A stretch of DNA of 64,000 bases. Origin: Microbacterium sp. MYb72 (GTDB lineage Bacteria > Actinomycetota > Actinomycetes > Actinomycetales > Microbacteriaceae). The translations under genes and the position numbers were made by a program. The stretch is from positions 1 to 64,000 of the forward strand of contig NZ_PCOT01000004.1 in assembly GCF_002979415.1 (NCBI RefSeq), in the 5' to 3' direction. The notes under the pieces are model-generated. The model made no database searches. It saw only the letters and a program-made list of their open reading frames with translations, and had not been told where the DNA came from. Shown here piece after piece: positions 50,772 through 59,105 of the stretch (position 1 is the first letter of the stretch; each line of letters opens with the position of its first letter).

Positions 50772-52394
50772 ATGACGATTCCCACAGAGCCGCCACCTGC
50801 GGCAGCGGAGACCGACGACGAGGCTGCAGAGGCTCTTCCCTCTGACGCCGCCCCTGATCCCTCTCCCGCCGCGACTCCCCCGGCCTCGGACTCCTGGACG
50901 GGAACGGCCGCCGGTTCGCGCACCGCCCCTCCTCACAGCACCGATCGATTCTTCCTCTGGGTATCCGGCCTCGGCATCGCCCGGACCGATGGGTGGCTCG
51001 GCGGCGTCGCCGCGGGCATCGCCGTCCGCCTGCGCATCGATCCGCTGATCGTGCGCGGCGTGCTCGTCGTCGCCGCCCTCTTCGGATTGCCGGTGATCTT
51101 CCTCTACGCACTGGCGTGGGCGCTCCTGCCTGACTCGGACGGACGCATCCACACCCGCGATCTGCTGCGGGGCGACTACCAGCCCGTCCAGATCGGCATC
51201 CTCGCGATGGCCGTCATCGGGCTCATCCCCACCGCCCCCATCACCGGAACCGTCTTCGGTCTCGGCTATGCCGGATGGTCTGCGCTCTCGCTGATCAGCT
51301 GGCTCGTCGGACTCGTGATCGTCGCCGGACTGCTCTTCCTCATCGTGCGTGCCGCAAGCCGCACCCCGGGTGCCGCGGCGCCGGATCTGCCGATGGCTTC
51401 CGCAGATCCCGCCGCCCCGGGCGCGCCCGTCACCCTCAGCGACTCGGGTACCGCTGAGGGGACGGGCGCCACTCCCACAAACCTCGCGCCGCCCACCGCC
51501 GCCCCGGATCGTCCGGAGCCTCCGGGCGCACCGGTGGCGAACGACCCCGAATCCCTCGCGGCGTGGCGAGCTCAGCATGCTGCGTGGAAGGAACAGGACC
51601 AGGCCTGGAGACGCCAGCAGCAGGATGCCGAGCGTGCCGTGCGCGACCAGCTGCGCAGAGAACGTCAGGCTGAGGCGGCGGTCTTCGCCACAGAGGCCGC
51701 TGAGCGCCGACGCGTACGCAGGGCATCGAATCCTCGAGCGAGCTTCGCCTACGTCGCCGCTGTCATCGGGCTGGCGATCGTCGCCGGTTCCGGCGTCACG
51801 CTGTTCACCCTGCAGAGCGGGCTCGGCGAAGCGGCAGGAGCGATCGGTCTCCTCTCGGCGGCGCTGATGCTCGCCATCGGGATGATCGTCGCCGGCGCCT
51901 GGCGCCGACGCAGCGGCTTCCTCGCCTTCGTGACAGCGCTCACACTCGTCGCGGGTCTGATCACCGGGAGCGTCGCGTCGTTCTCAGACCTCGCTTTCGG
52001 ATCGCGGGGAATCTCGAATGTCGCCGCTCAGACGATCAATCAGCCCTTCGGCGACCTCTACATGACGCTCATGCCCCATGACGACGGCCCCCGACCGCTC
52101 GTGGTGAACAAGGGCTCGGGCTCGACGCAGATCGACCTCGAAGCCGGGGTCCGGCTTGATCTGAAGGCCACGGTCGGCGCGCTCCCCGTCGAGTGGGTGC
52201 GCATCGACGACGAGACCGGCACGGTGGTCGACAGCGGCATCTGGACGTCCGCCGATCGGCACGGTTCACAGACGCTGAACACCAGCGTCGTCGCGGACCG
52301 AGGCTCGGTCACCACCATCCAGCCTGTGACCATCACCCAGCGATCGGGCAGCATCACCGTCACGATCCATGAACCCGCAGAGGAAGAACGATGA
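50772..52394 (+). CDS. large PspC-domain membrane protein
   Basis: 540 aa. A disordered acidic N terminus (1-60) is followed by a PspC domain (GIARTDGWLGGVAAGIAVRLRI, TM at about residues 95-115), more membrane segments, a long charged helix (AWKEQDQAWRRQQQDAERAV, residues about 270-320), three further TMs, and an outside beta-rich C-terminal domain resembling LiaF-type C termini. It is divergent from the PspC kinase and probably its target or co-sensor. Confidence 0.82.
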   Translation: MTIPTEPPPAAAETDDEAAEALPSDAAPDPSPAATPPASDSWTGTAAGSRTAPPHSTDRFFLWVSGLGIARTDGWLGGVAAGIAVRLRIDPLIVRGVLVVAALFGLPVIFLYALAWALLPDSDGRIHTRDLLRGDYQPVQIGILAMAVIGLIPTAPITGTVFGLGYAGWSALSLISWLVGLVIVAGLLFLIVRAASRTPGAAAPDLPMASADPAAPGAPVTLSDSGTAEGTGATPTNLAPPTAAPDRPEPPGAPVANDPESLAAWRAQHAAWKEQDQAWRRQQQDAERAVRDQLRRERQAEAAVFATEAAERRRVRRASNPRASFAYVAAVIGLAIVAGSGVTLFTLQSGLGEAAGAIGLLSAALMLAIGMIVAGAWRRRSGFLAFVTALTLVAGLITGSVASFSDLAFGSRGISNVAAQTINQPFGDLYMTLMPHDDGPRPLVVNKGSGSTQIDLEAGVRLDLKATVGALPVEWVRIDDETGTVVDSGIWTSADRHGSQTLNTSVVADRGSVTTIQPVTITQRSGSITVTIHEPAEEER

Positions 52395-52756
52395 GCACCG
52401 ACGACTACACGGCACCGCCCGCGCCGACCGTGGCGCTGGAGCCTCCCGCGGCCGCGACCGCCACGGTGGATCCCTCCCCCGCCGCTGCGATGGCAGCGGC
52501 ATCCGCCCCGGCCCCTGCGCGTACACGCTGGGCGGCCATCATCTGGGGAACGCTGTTCGCCGTGATCGCGGGCAACGCGATCTTCCTCCTCGCCGACGAT
52601 GCACGGCGTGAAGGGATCGCGGGATGGATGCTCGATCTCACACCGATGACCGTGACATCCTTCGCTCTGCTGGTCGCGGGCGGGCTGGTCCTCCTCCTCG
52701 GCGCGATCGGTTTGATCCGCCGCGTTCAACGACGTGCGGCATCCCGAACCCCCTAG
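52391..52756 (+). CDS. small two-TM membrane protein
   Basis: 121 aa. An Ala/Pro-rich N-terminal 45 residues precede two membrane segments (WAAIIWGTLFAVIAGNAIFLL and FALLVAGGLVLLLGAIGLI). ATG 52391 overlaps the PspC gene stop (ATGA), so it is part of that operon and may join the same membrane complex. No family recognised. Confidence 0.7.
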   Translation: MSTDDYTAPPAPTVALEPPAAATATVDPSPAAAMAAASAPAPARTRWAAIIWGTLFAVIAGNAIFLLADDARREGIAGWMLDLTPMTVTSFALLVAGGLVLLLGAIGLIRRVQRRAASRTP

Positions 52757-52764
52757 TCCGGGGA

Positions 52765-52770
52765 TACCCT
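52765..52770 (+). promoter_or_regulatory. -10 box of LysR-like gene
   Basis: TACCCT lies six bases before ATG 52777; leaderless type, with the same ATACCCTGGTC block as at 46636. Confidence 0.5.
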
Positions 52771-52776
52771 GGTCTG

Positions 52777-53517
52777 ATGGCGAAACAACCGCGGCGCCCC
52801 TCGCGTCCCCGCGGCCCGGCCGGGCCCGTACGCAAGAACAAGGCGGCTCCGGCTGAACGCTATCCTCCGCGCAAGCCCCCGAAGAAGACCTCTCCGGTGG
52901 TGTTCGACGCGCAGGACCCCACGATCGAGGAGGCACGCACGTTCCGCCTCGGCGCCGTCGCCGGCGCGACCCCGGGCAAATGGATCGATGCATGGAAAGA
53001 CCGGATGCCCAAGGTTCCGCTCGAGCTCGTGCCGATCACGGTGTCCACCCAGAAGTCCGCGATCGACGAGGTCGACGCGGCGCTGGTGCGACTGCCGCTC
53101 ACCGATGATGCTCTTCACGTCATCACGCTGTACGACGAGCTGCCCGTCGTGGTCGCCGCAATCGACTCGCATCTCCTCGCCGCTGACGAGCTGACCTCGT
53201 CCGACCTCGATGGCGAGGTCGTGATCCCCCTGCTCGACGACGCCCTCAGCCAGCTCGACCTACCCGGTACGACTCTCGCCTCGTTCGCGCCGCTCTCCGC
53301 CGAGAACGCGATCGAGACCGCGGCCTCCGGAGTCGGCATCGTGGTGGTGCCGATGTCCATCGCCCGACTGCACCACCGCAAGGACGTCGACTACCGCATC
53401 CTCACCGACGGCCCGATCTCGACGGTCGCTCTCGCCTGGCCCCGCGATCGCACAACCGCCGACGTCGATACCTTCGTCGGCATCGTTCGAGGCCGCACCG
53501 CCAACTCGTCGCGCTGA
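52777..53517 (+). CDS. LysR-type substrate-binding domain protein without HTH
   Basis: 246 aa. The first 40 residues are a basic, Pro/Arg/Lys-rich tail (KQPRRPSRPRGPAGPVRKNK). From residue 50 it matches the periplasmic-binding fold of LysR regulators (RLGAVAGATPGKWIDAW, LYDELPVVVAAIDSHL, GVGIVVVPMSIARLHH). The DNA-binding domain is absent from this frame and from the upstream DNA. It may act as a ligand sensor or bind DNA through the basic tail. Confidence 0.78.
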   Translation: MAKQPRRPSRPRGPAGPVRKNKAAPAERYPPRKPPKKTSPVVFDAQDPTIEEARTFRLGAVAGATPGKWIDAWKDRMPKVPLELVPITVSTQKSAIDEVDAALVRLPLTDDALHVITLYDELPVVVAAIDSHLLAADELTSSDLDGEVVIPLLDDALSQLDLPGTTLASFAPLSAENAIETAASGVGIVVVPMSIARLHHRKDVDYRILTDGPISTVALAWPRDRTTADVDTFVGIVRGRTANSSR

Positions 53518-53529
53518 GCCCGCGCTCAG

Positions 53530-53535
53530 TAGAAT
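53530..53535 (+). promoter_or_regulatory. -10 box of amidotransferase gene
   Basis: TAGAAT, close to consensus, lies six bases before ATG 53542; no ribosome site. Confidence 0.55.
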
Positions 53536-53541
53536 CTCCGA

Positions 53542-54258
53542 ATGGCCTCGCTTCTCTACGTCTGCGTGCGCCCGGAGACCGGGGCGGCGGATGCCGAACA
53601 CGCATCCTTCCGGCGCGCCCTCGGGGTCGACGTGGTCGACCGCCTCAACCTCCTCGACGAGCCGCTCGACCTCACGCGCCTCGCCCGCTACCGCGGCGTC
53701 GTCATCGGAGGCTCCCCGTTCAACGTGAGCGACGCCGCGAAGTCGCTGCTGCAACGTCGGGTCGAAGCCGATCTCGAACGCCTCGCCCAGCACTCCATCG
53801 ACGGCGGGATCGCGGCGTTCTTCACCTGCTTCAGCATCGGCGTGGTCACACGGATGCTCGGCGGAGAAGTCGCGAACGACACCCCGGAGTCGGCGAGCGC
53901 CACCGTCATCGAGACCACGCCCGAGGGCGACGTCGACCCGATCTTCGGTCCGAGCGCGCCGGCTCTCACGGTGTTCACCGCGCACAAGGAGAGCGCCGTC
54001 GCCGTCCCCGAGGGCGCCGTGCTGCTCGCCACGAACGCAACCTGCCCCGTGCAGGCGTACCGGGTCGGCGCCCACCTGTATACGGCGCAGTTCCACCCGG
54101 AACCCACCCCGCGCGACTTCGCCGACCGGATGACGTTCTACCGCACCACCGGCTACTTCGACCCGGACGAGTTCGATCTCGTGCAGGGCCAGGTGCTCGC
54201 GGCATCCGTCACCGAGGGCGCGGCACTGCTCCGCCGATTCGCCGAGCACTTCGCCTGA
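53542..54258 (+). CDS. class I glutamine amidotransferase-like protein
   Basis: 238 aa GATase-1 fold of the GMP-synthase-like group. The probable nucleophile is C96 in AAFFTCFSIG and the histidine is in AQFHPEPT. The usual GxCxGxQ elbow is altered (TCFSIG), so glutaminase activity is plausible but not certain. No synthetase partner is adjacent. Convergent with the small hypothetical gene at 54321. Confidence 0.8.
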   Translation: MASLLYVCVRPETGAADAEHASFRRALGVDVVDRLNLLDEPLDLTRLARYRGVVIGGSPFNVSDAAKSLLQRRVEADLERLAQHSIDGGIAAFFTCFSIGVVTRMLGGEVANDTPESASATVIETTPEGDVDPIFGPSAPALTVFTAHKESAVAVPEGAVLLATNATCPVQAYRVGAHLYTAQFHPEPTPRDFADRMTFYRTTGYFDPDEFDLVQGQVLAASVTEGAALLRRFAEHFA

Positions 54259-54320
54259 GCAACCGGCGCTGGGCCCTGCTCCGGTGCCACGATCGCCTCA
54301 GACAGAACCGCGGACTCCGC

Positions 54321-54788
54321 TCAGCGACCCGCCTCACGCAGCAGCTCCACGCGCTCGCGAAGGTACGCCTCCAGAGGCATGAACCCGCCCGCCGCGCTCC
54401 ACCGCACGGACGGCACGCCGTCGATCGACGCCAGCGGACCCGACGCACCGCCGGCATCCACGGCATCCACGTCGATCACGGTCCAGCCGACGTGCGCGAC
54501 GTCGCCCTCGCCGAATCCGCCGCGCAGGGCCAGCGCCCGCCGCTCCGCCCGATCGCGCGCCGACTCGGCGGTGAACCCCCGACGCCCGAGCTCCGCAGCC
54601 CGCAGCACCTCGGCCGTCGCGAGCGCGTGCGACTCGGTGAGCAGCAGCACGCCGAGGTGCCAGGCCTCGCCGACCCTCACGATGCGGTGCCCTCGCCAGC
54701 GCGACTCGCGCTCCTCGCCGAGCCCCTCCTTCGGCGCGCCGGAGAGGGCGCTTCGAGCGTCATCGAGCAGCTGTGCGGCAGTGTCCAC
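54321..54788 (-). CDS. conserved hypothetical protein
   Basis: 155 aa from GTG 54788. Soluble alpha/beta protein with RIVRVGEAWHLGVLLLTESH near the start and a Gly-rich FGEGDVAHVGWTVIDVDAVD segment. TAACCT lies six bases before the GTG. I do not recognise the family. Divergent from purU. Confidence 0.6.
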   Translation of the reverse strand: MDTAAQLLDDARSALSGAPKEGLGEERESRWRGHRIVRVGEAWHLGVLLLTESHALATAEVLRAAELGRRGFTAESARDRAERRALALRGGFGEGDVAHVGWTVIDVDAVDAGGASGPLASIDGVPSVRWSAAGGFMPLEAYLRERVELLREAGR

Positions 54789-54794
54789 GCCTCC

Positions 54795-54800
54795 AGGTTA
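54795..54800 (-). promoter_or_regulatory. -10 box of hypothetical gene
   Basis: TAACCT on the minus strand, six bases before GTG 54788. Confidence 0.4.
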
Positions 54801-54863
54801 GGAGCCGATTCGCCCGGTCGTCGCATCCACGGCAGAATCGTTGCACACCCTCGAGGAGCCCCC

Positions 54864-55715
54864 ATGTCTCAGCCAGATACCGCCCGCCTGCTCATCGCCT
54901 GCGACGACCAGCCCGGCATCGTCGCCGCCGTCGCCGGCGTGCTCGCGGAGCACGGGGCCAACATCATCTCCCTCGACCAGCACTCCACGGACTCCGAAGG
55001 CGGACGATTCTTCCAGCGCACCGTCATCCACCTGCCCGGGCTCTCCGCCGCCAGGACCGCCCTCGAAGCGGACCTCGAGAAGGTCGCCGAACGGTTCGGC
55101 ATGGAGTGGTCGCTGCACGACACCGCTCGCCGCAAGCGCGTTGCGATCTTCGTCTCGAAGTACGACCACTGCCTCATGGAGCTGCTGTGGCGCACGCAGC
55201 GCGGCCAGCTCGACATCGACATCACGATGGTCGTGTCGAACCACCCCGACCTCGCGGAGTCGGTCCGCTCTTTCGGCGTGCCGTTCGTGCACATCCCCTC
55301 GGGTGACAAGCAGCTCATGGAAGAGCGGCAGCTGGAGCTGCTGCGCGGCAACGTCGACCTCGTCGTCCTGGCCCGGTACATGCAGATCCTCACCGACGAC
55401 TTCATCGAGCGCCTCGGCGCCCCGGTGATCAACATCCACCACTCGTTCCTGCCGGCGTTCATCGGCGCGAACCCCTATGCCAGGGCCAAGGACCGCGGCG
55501 TCAAGCTCATCGGCGCGACCGCGCACTATGCGACCGCCGACCTCGACGAGGGCCCGATCATCGAGCAGGACGTGACCCGGGTGACGCACTCCGAGTCGGC
55601 CTCCGAGCTGCAGAGCCGCGGCGCCGACGTCGAGCGCCTCGTCCTCGCCCGTGCTGTGCAGTGGCACGCCGAGGACCGCGTCATCGTGCACGGCCGCTCG
55701 ACCGTCATCCTCTAG
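54864..55715 (+). CDS. purU: formyltetrahydrofolate deformylase
   Basis: 283 aa. An N-terminal ACT domain (LLIACDDQPGIVAAVAGVLA, residues about 9-80) is fused to a formyltransferase-type catalytic domain with VVSNHPDL, INIHHSFLPAF and GATAHYATADLDEGPI. It hydrolyses 10-formyl-THF to THF and formate, balancing one-carbon units in the cytoplasm. CGAGGAG precedes ATG 54864. Length normal. Confidence 0.92.
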   Translation: MSQPDTARLLIACDDQPGIVAAVAGVLAEHGANIISLDQHSTDSEGGRFFQRTVIHLPGLSAARTALEADLEKVAERFGMEWSLHDTARRKRVAIFVSKYDHCLMELLWRTQRGQLDIDITMVVSNHPDLAESVRSFGVPFVHIPSGDKQLMEERQLELLRGNVDLVVLARYMQILTDDFIERLGAPVINIHHSFLPAFIGANPYARAKDRGVKLIGATAHYATADLDEGPIIEQDVTRVTHSESASELQSRGADVERLVLARAVQWHAEDRVIVHGRSTVIL

Positions 55716-55917
55716 CCCGCCCGCCTCCGCGCGCGCGTCGTCAAGGCGCGAGGGGTCAGAAACCGCCGCCTTCGATGGCGCGCACCTGACCGTTCTCGGC
55801 CCCTCACCCCCTGCCAAATGTGAGAGGTCGGAAAACGTGCCCTCACGGCACCCACACCCGACCGTTCCTGACTCCTCGCTCGCACGCGCCTGACGCGCCC
55901 ACGCCCCGCTCGCTCGC

Positions 55918-55954
55918 ACGCGCCTCACGCGCCTCACGCGCCTCACGCGCCTCA
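55918..55954. repeat. 9-bp tandem repeat reaching the stop codon of the nitronate monooxygenase-like gene
   Basis: ACGCGCCTC is repeated four times at 55918-55953; the stop codon of the minus-strand gene is 55952-55954. A longer related block, CGCTCGCACGCGCCT, occurs at about 55876 and again at 55909. The rest of 55716-55917 holds no gene that I can support. Confidence 0.85.
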
Positions 55955-56983
55955 GCGCGCCGGGACTCCCGCCACGAGTTCGGCGAACGCCTCGGATGCC
56001 GTGGCGTAGCGCGCGAGCGGGGCGGACTGCCCCATCCAGAGCGACTGGAGCTCCCCGAGGTTCTGCTCCCCCGCGGCGGCGCGGAACCGCCCGGTGAGCC
56101 AGTTCTGCATCGGGAACGGCGCGATCGTGCCGCTCGCCTCGATCGCCCTCACCGCCCTGTTGCGCGCCCCGCGAGCGAGGCGACCGCTCATCGCCCTGGT
56201 CAGCACGGTCTCGTCGGCCGCCGTCGCGCGGATCGCATCGCGATGGGCATCGGTCACCGCCGATTCCTCCGTCGCCAGGAACGCCGTGCCGACCTGCACC
56301 CCGGAGGCGCCCAGCGCGAAGGCGGCGGCGACGCCGCGACGGTCGGCGATGCCGCCTGCCGCGATCACGGGCACGTGGACGGCATCCACGACCTGCGGGA
56401 GCAGGGAGAAGAGTCCGACGAGCGATTCCTCGGCAGGCCGCAGAAACGACACTCGGTGCCCCGCGGCCTCCGCCCCGGTCGCGACGATCGCGTCCACCCC
56501 GGACCCGGCGAGCGCCACCGCCTCACCGACGGTGGTCGCCGTGCCCACCACGCGGATGCCACGGCGATGCGCGTCGTCGACCAGCTCGGCTGAAGGTACC
56601 CCGAAGACGACGCTGAGCACCGCGGGAGCGGCCGCGAGGATCGCATCCGTCTGCTCCTCCAGCGACGGCAGGTACTGCGCGGGGCGCGGAGGCACGTCGA
56701 CGCCGACGGCCTCGTAGAAGGGCGCGAGGGCCTGTGCGAAGATCGCGTGCTGCGCGTTCGGCTCGACCTCGTCGCCCGTCGGCAGCCATATGTTCACGGC
56801 GAACGGCTGGGCCGTCGCGTTCCGTATCGCCGCGATCGTGGCACGGATCCTGTCGGCGTCGTAGCCGTACAGCCCGTACGATCCGAGTCCTCCCGCCTCG
56901 CTGACGGCGGCCGTGAGCGGTACGGACGACAGCCCGCCGAACGGGCCGAGGACGATCGGATGCGCGACGTCGAAGAGGCTCAT
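55952..56983 (-). CDS. nitronate monooxygenase-like flavoprotein (2-nitropropane dioxygenase family)
   Basis: 343 aa TIM barrel with FMN-phosphate motifs PVIAAGGIADRRGVAAAFAL and GASGVQVGTAFLAT. Opening PIVLGPFGGLSSVPLTAAVS is typical. Such enzymes oxidise alkyl nitronates or act as NADH:quinone reductases. TAACGT lies six bases before ATG 56983. Its stop codon abuts a 9-bp tandem array. Confidence 0.85.
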   Translation of the reverse strand: MSLFDVAHPIVLGPFGGLSSVPLTAAVSEAGGLGSYGLYGYDADRIRATIAAIRNATAQPFAVNIWLPTGDEVEPNAQHAIFAQALAPFYEAVGVDVPPRPAQYLPSLEEQTDAILAAAPAVLSVVFGVPSAELVDDAHRRGIRVVGTATTVGEAVALAGSGVDAIVATGAEAAGHRVSFLRPAEESLVGLFSLLPQVVDAVHVPVIAAGGIADRRGVAAAFALGASGVQVGTAFLATEESAVTDAHRDAIRATAADETVLTRAMSGRLARGARNRAVRAIEASGTIAPFPMQNWLTGRFRAAAGEQNLGELQSLWMGQSAPLARYATASEAFAELVAGVPAR

Positions 56984-56989
56984 GCTTCG

Positions 56990-56995
56990 ACGTTA
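56990..56995 (-). promoter_or_regulatory. -10 box of nitronate monooxygenase-like gene
   Basis: TAACGT on the minus strand, six bases before ATG 56983; leaderless type. Confidence 0.4.
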
Positions 56996-57073
56996 CGCCC
57001 GCAGCGCACAGCCGTGGCGGAGTGTGACCGTTCCCCGCGCGCGGTGATACTCTCGGCTCGGAGAGGGGCGCGC

Positions 57074-57346
57074 ATGAGCGAGTGGATCAGCCAGATGCTG
57101 GGCTTCGTCGCGACCGCCCTCGGCCTCGTGTCCATGCCCGATGCCGCAGCGCTCGGTCTCGCGATCGCCCTGGTCGCGCTGGCCGCCCTCACCATCGCCC
57201 TCGCCCTGACCGTCGGGCCCGCTCCGGATGCCGATGCCCCGCACCCGCTGCGCGCCATCGACATCGGCGCGCTGCTGAGTCAGAGCGATCCGGATGCCGC
57301 AGGCCACCCGCGCCCTCGTGCGCCGGGAGTCGCCGTCGCCGCGTAG
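57074..57346 (+). CDS. DUF6412-type small membrane protein
   Basis: 90 aa with an N-terminal amphipathic segment and one or two membrane helices (residues about 8-50, AALGLAIALVALAALTIALA), then a hydrophilic tail. GAGAGGGG precedes ATG 57074. It stands 63 bp upstream of the YidC homologue on the same strand, an arrangement I associate with DUF6412 proteins. Role unknown. Confidence 0.62.
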   Translation: MSEWISQMLGFVATALGLVSMPDAAALGLAIALVALAALTIALALTVGPAPDADAPHPLRAIDIGALLSQSDPDAAGHPRPRAPGVAVAA

Positions 57347-57409
57347 TCCGTCTCTCGTACGGGACTGCGCGGTCTTCGCCGACCCTTCCCGCACACGAAC
57401 GGACCCCTC

Positions 57410-58168
57410 TTGGACATCTTCGCCTTCCCTCCCCTGACCTGGCTGCTCGACGTGGCCTACGGCGGCCTCGCCGGACTCTCGACCATCCTCACCCCTCTCG
57501 CCGGAGCATCCGCGGCCGCCCTCGCGGTCGTGCTCGTCACCCTGCTGGTGCGCGCCCTGCTGATCCCTGTCGGGATCTCCCAGGCGAAGGCCGAGCAGAC
57601 CAGAGCACGCCTCGCACCGCGGCTGCGCGCCCTGCAGCAGAAGCACAAGAAGAACCCGGAGCGGCTGCAGAAGGAGATGCTGGAGCTGTACCGCTCCGAG
57701 AACACCTCCCCCTTCGCGGGCATGCTCCCCGTGCTCGCTCAGGCGCCCGTCGTCGGCATCCTCTACACGCTGTTCCTGCGGCCGGAGATCGCCGGGCACC
57801 CCAACGCCCTGCTCGAGCACGACCTGTTCGGCGCACCGCTGGGCACGAGCCTGCTGCACATGCTCGCCACGGGGCCGTTCCAGCTCCCCACCCTGCTGGT
57901 GTATGGCGTGCTCATCGCCATCATGATCGTGATCGCCGACATCACCCGGAGGGTGTTCCGCCCCACGCCGGTCGACGACTCTCCGCTGTCCTCCCCCGGG
58001 ATGCTGCGAATCATGAGTGCGATGCACTACCTCACCGCGGTGTTCGCGGTGTTCGTCCCGCTCGCGGCGGCGCTCTACCTGACGGTCACGGTGGCGTGGA
58101 CCCTCGTGCAGCGCGTCGTGCTGCGCCGGCGGTACCCGCTTCCGGAGGCGGCTCCCGCGCGGGTCTGA
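57410..58168 (+). CDS. YidC/Oxa1 family membrane insertase
   Basis: 252 aa from TTG 57410. Five membrane segments; the conserved positively charged cytoplasmic loop KAEQTRARLAPRLRALQQKH and the arginine in TLLVRALLIPVG are present. It lacks the large periplasmic domain of proteobacterial YidC, as usual in Gram-positives. It is a second-copy type away from the rpmH-rnpA locus, at least as far as the window shows. It inserts membrane proteins. Confidence 0.85.
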   Translation: MDIFAFPPLTWLLDVAYGGLAGLSTILTPLAGASAAALAVVLVTLLVRALLIPVGISQAKAEQTRARLAPRLRALQQKHKKNPERLQKEMLELYRSENTSPFAGMLPVLAQAPVVGILYTLFLRPEIAGHPNALLEHDLFGAPLGTSLLHMLATGPFQLPTLLVYGVLIAIMIVIADITRRVFRPTPVDDSPLSSPGMLRIMSAMHYLTAVFAVFVPLAAALYLTVTVAWTLVQRVVLRRRYPLPEAAPARV

Positions 58169-58169
58169 C

Positions 58170-59078
58170 TCAGTCGGGAAGAGGGATCGGCGCCGTGAAC
58201 GGCCCGTCGGGGCGCCGATCCCTGCGCACGCCGAGGGTGGTGCCGACGCTGGCCGCGATCACGAGGCCCACCGCGAGCATCCGCAGCACGGTCGCGTCCT
58301 GTCCGAGCACCAGCCAGCCGGCGAGGGTCGCGAACGCGGGCTCGAGGCTGAGCAGGATGCCGAACACGCGCTGAGGCAGCCGCCGCAGCGCCGCCAGCTC
58401 GAACGTGTACGGGATCACCGACGAAAGCACGGCGGTGATCGCGGCGAGCACGAGCAGATCCGGCTCCCCCGCCACCACGAGGGACGTCGGGACTCCGACC
58501 GGGAGCAACAGCACGGCCGCGACGACGAGACCGATCGACAGTCCGCTGGTCCCGGGGATCAACGCGCCGACACGGGCGCTCATGCGGATGTACATGGCCC
58601 AGAAACCGGCGGCGATGAGGATGAACACGACCCCGAGCGGGTCGAGGGGCTCGGCGCCGACCATGCCGTCGACCCCGAGCAGCGCCATGCCGACGAGGGC
58701 GATGCCGACCCACACGGCGTCGGCGAGCCTCCGGGTGAGCACCGCCGCCAGCACGAGCGGTCCGAGGAACTCGATCGCGACGGCGGGCCCCAGGGGGATG
58801 CGGTCGATCGCGGCGTAGAAGAAGCCGTTCATCGCCGCCAGCGACACACCGAACAGGACGGCGGCGATCCACTGCTGTCGGCTCCAGCTGCGCGGGCGCG
58901 GACGCACGATGACGAGCAGCAGGAGCGCGGCGATCGCGACCCGGAGCGACGTGACGCCCCAGGGCCCGAGCTTCGGGAACAGCTGCGCCGCGACGGCCGC
59001 CCCGAACGGCAGTGAGGCGCAGGAGCCGACGACGAGGGCGACGCCGACGAGAGGGCGGGACGACGCTGGCTGCTGCAC
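58170..59078 (-). CDS. EamA/RhtA-like exporter
   Basis: 302 aa with ten membrane segments in two EamA repeats; FAAL-type motif ELAALRRLPQRVFGILLSLEPAFAT marks the second. RhtA-type members export threonine, homoserine or related compounds. GTG 59078 follows TAGGCT by six bases, with GGAGGG in between. Convergent with the yidC homologue, 1 bp apart. Confidence 0.85.
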   Translation of the reverse strand: MQQPASSRPLVGVALVVGSCASLPFGAAVAAQLFPKLGPWGVTSLRVAIAALLLLVIVRPRPRSWSRQQWIAAVLFGVSLAAMNGFFYAAIDRIPLGPAVAIEFLGPLVLAAVLTRRLADAVWVGIALVGMALLGVDGMVGAEPLDPLGVVFILIAAGFWAMYIRMSARVGALIPGTSGLSIGLVVAAVLLLPVGVPTSLVVAGEPDLLVLAAITAVLSSVIPYTFELAALRRLPQRVFGILLSLEPAFATLAGWLVLGQDATVLRMLAVGLVIAASVGTTLGVRRDRRPDGPFTAPIPLPD

Positions 59079-59084
59079 CCCTCC

Positions 59085-59090
59085 AGCCTA
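59085..59090 (-). promoter_or_regulatory. -10 box of EamA gene
   Basis: TAGGCT on the minus strand, six bases before GTG 59078; GGAGGG fills the gap. Confidence 0.4.
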
Positions 59091-59105
59091 GGGGCGGGGC
59101 CCTGA

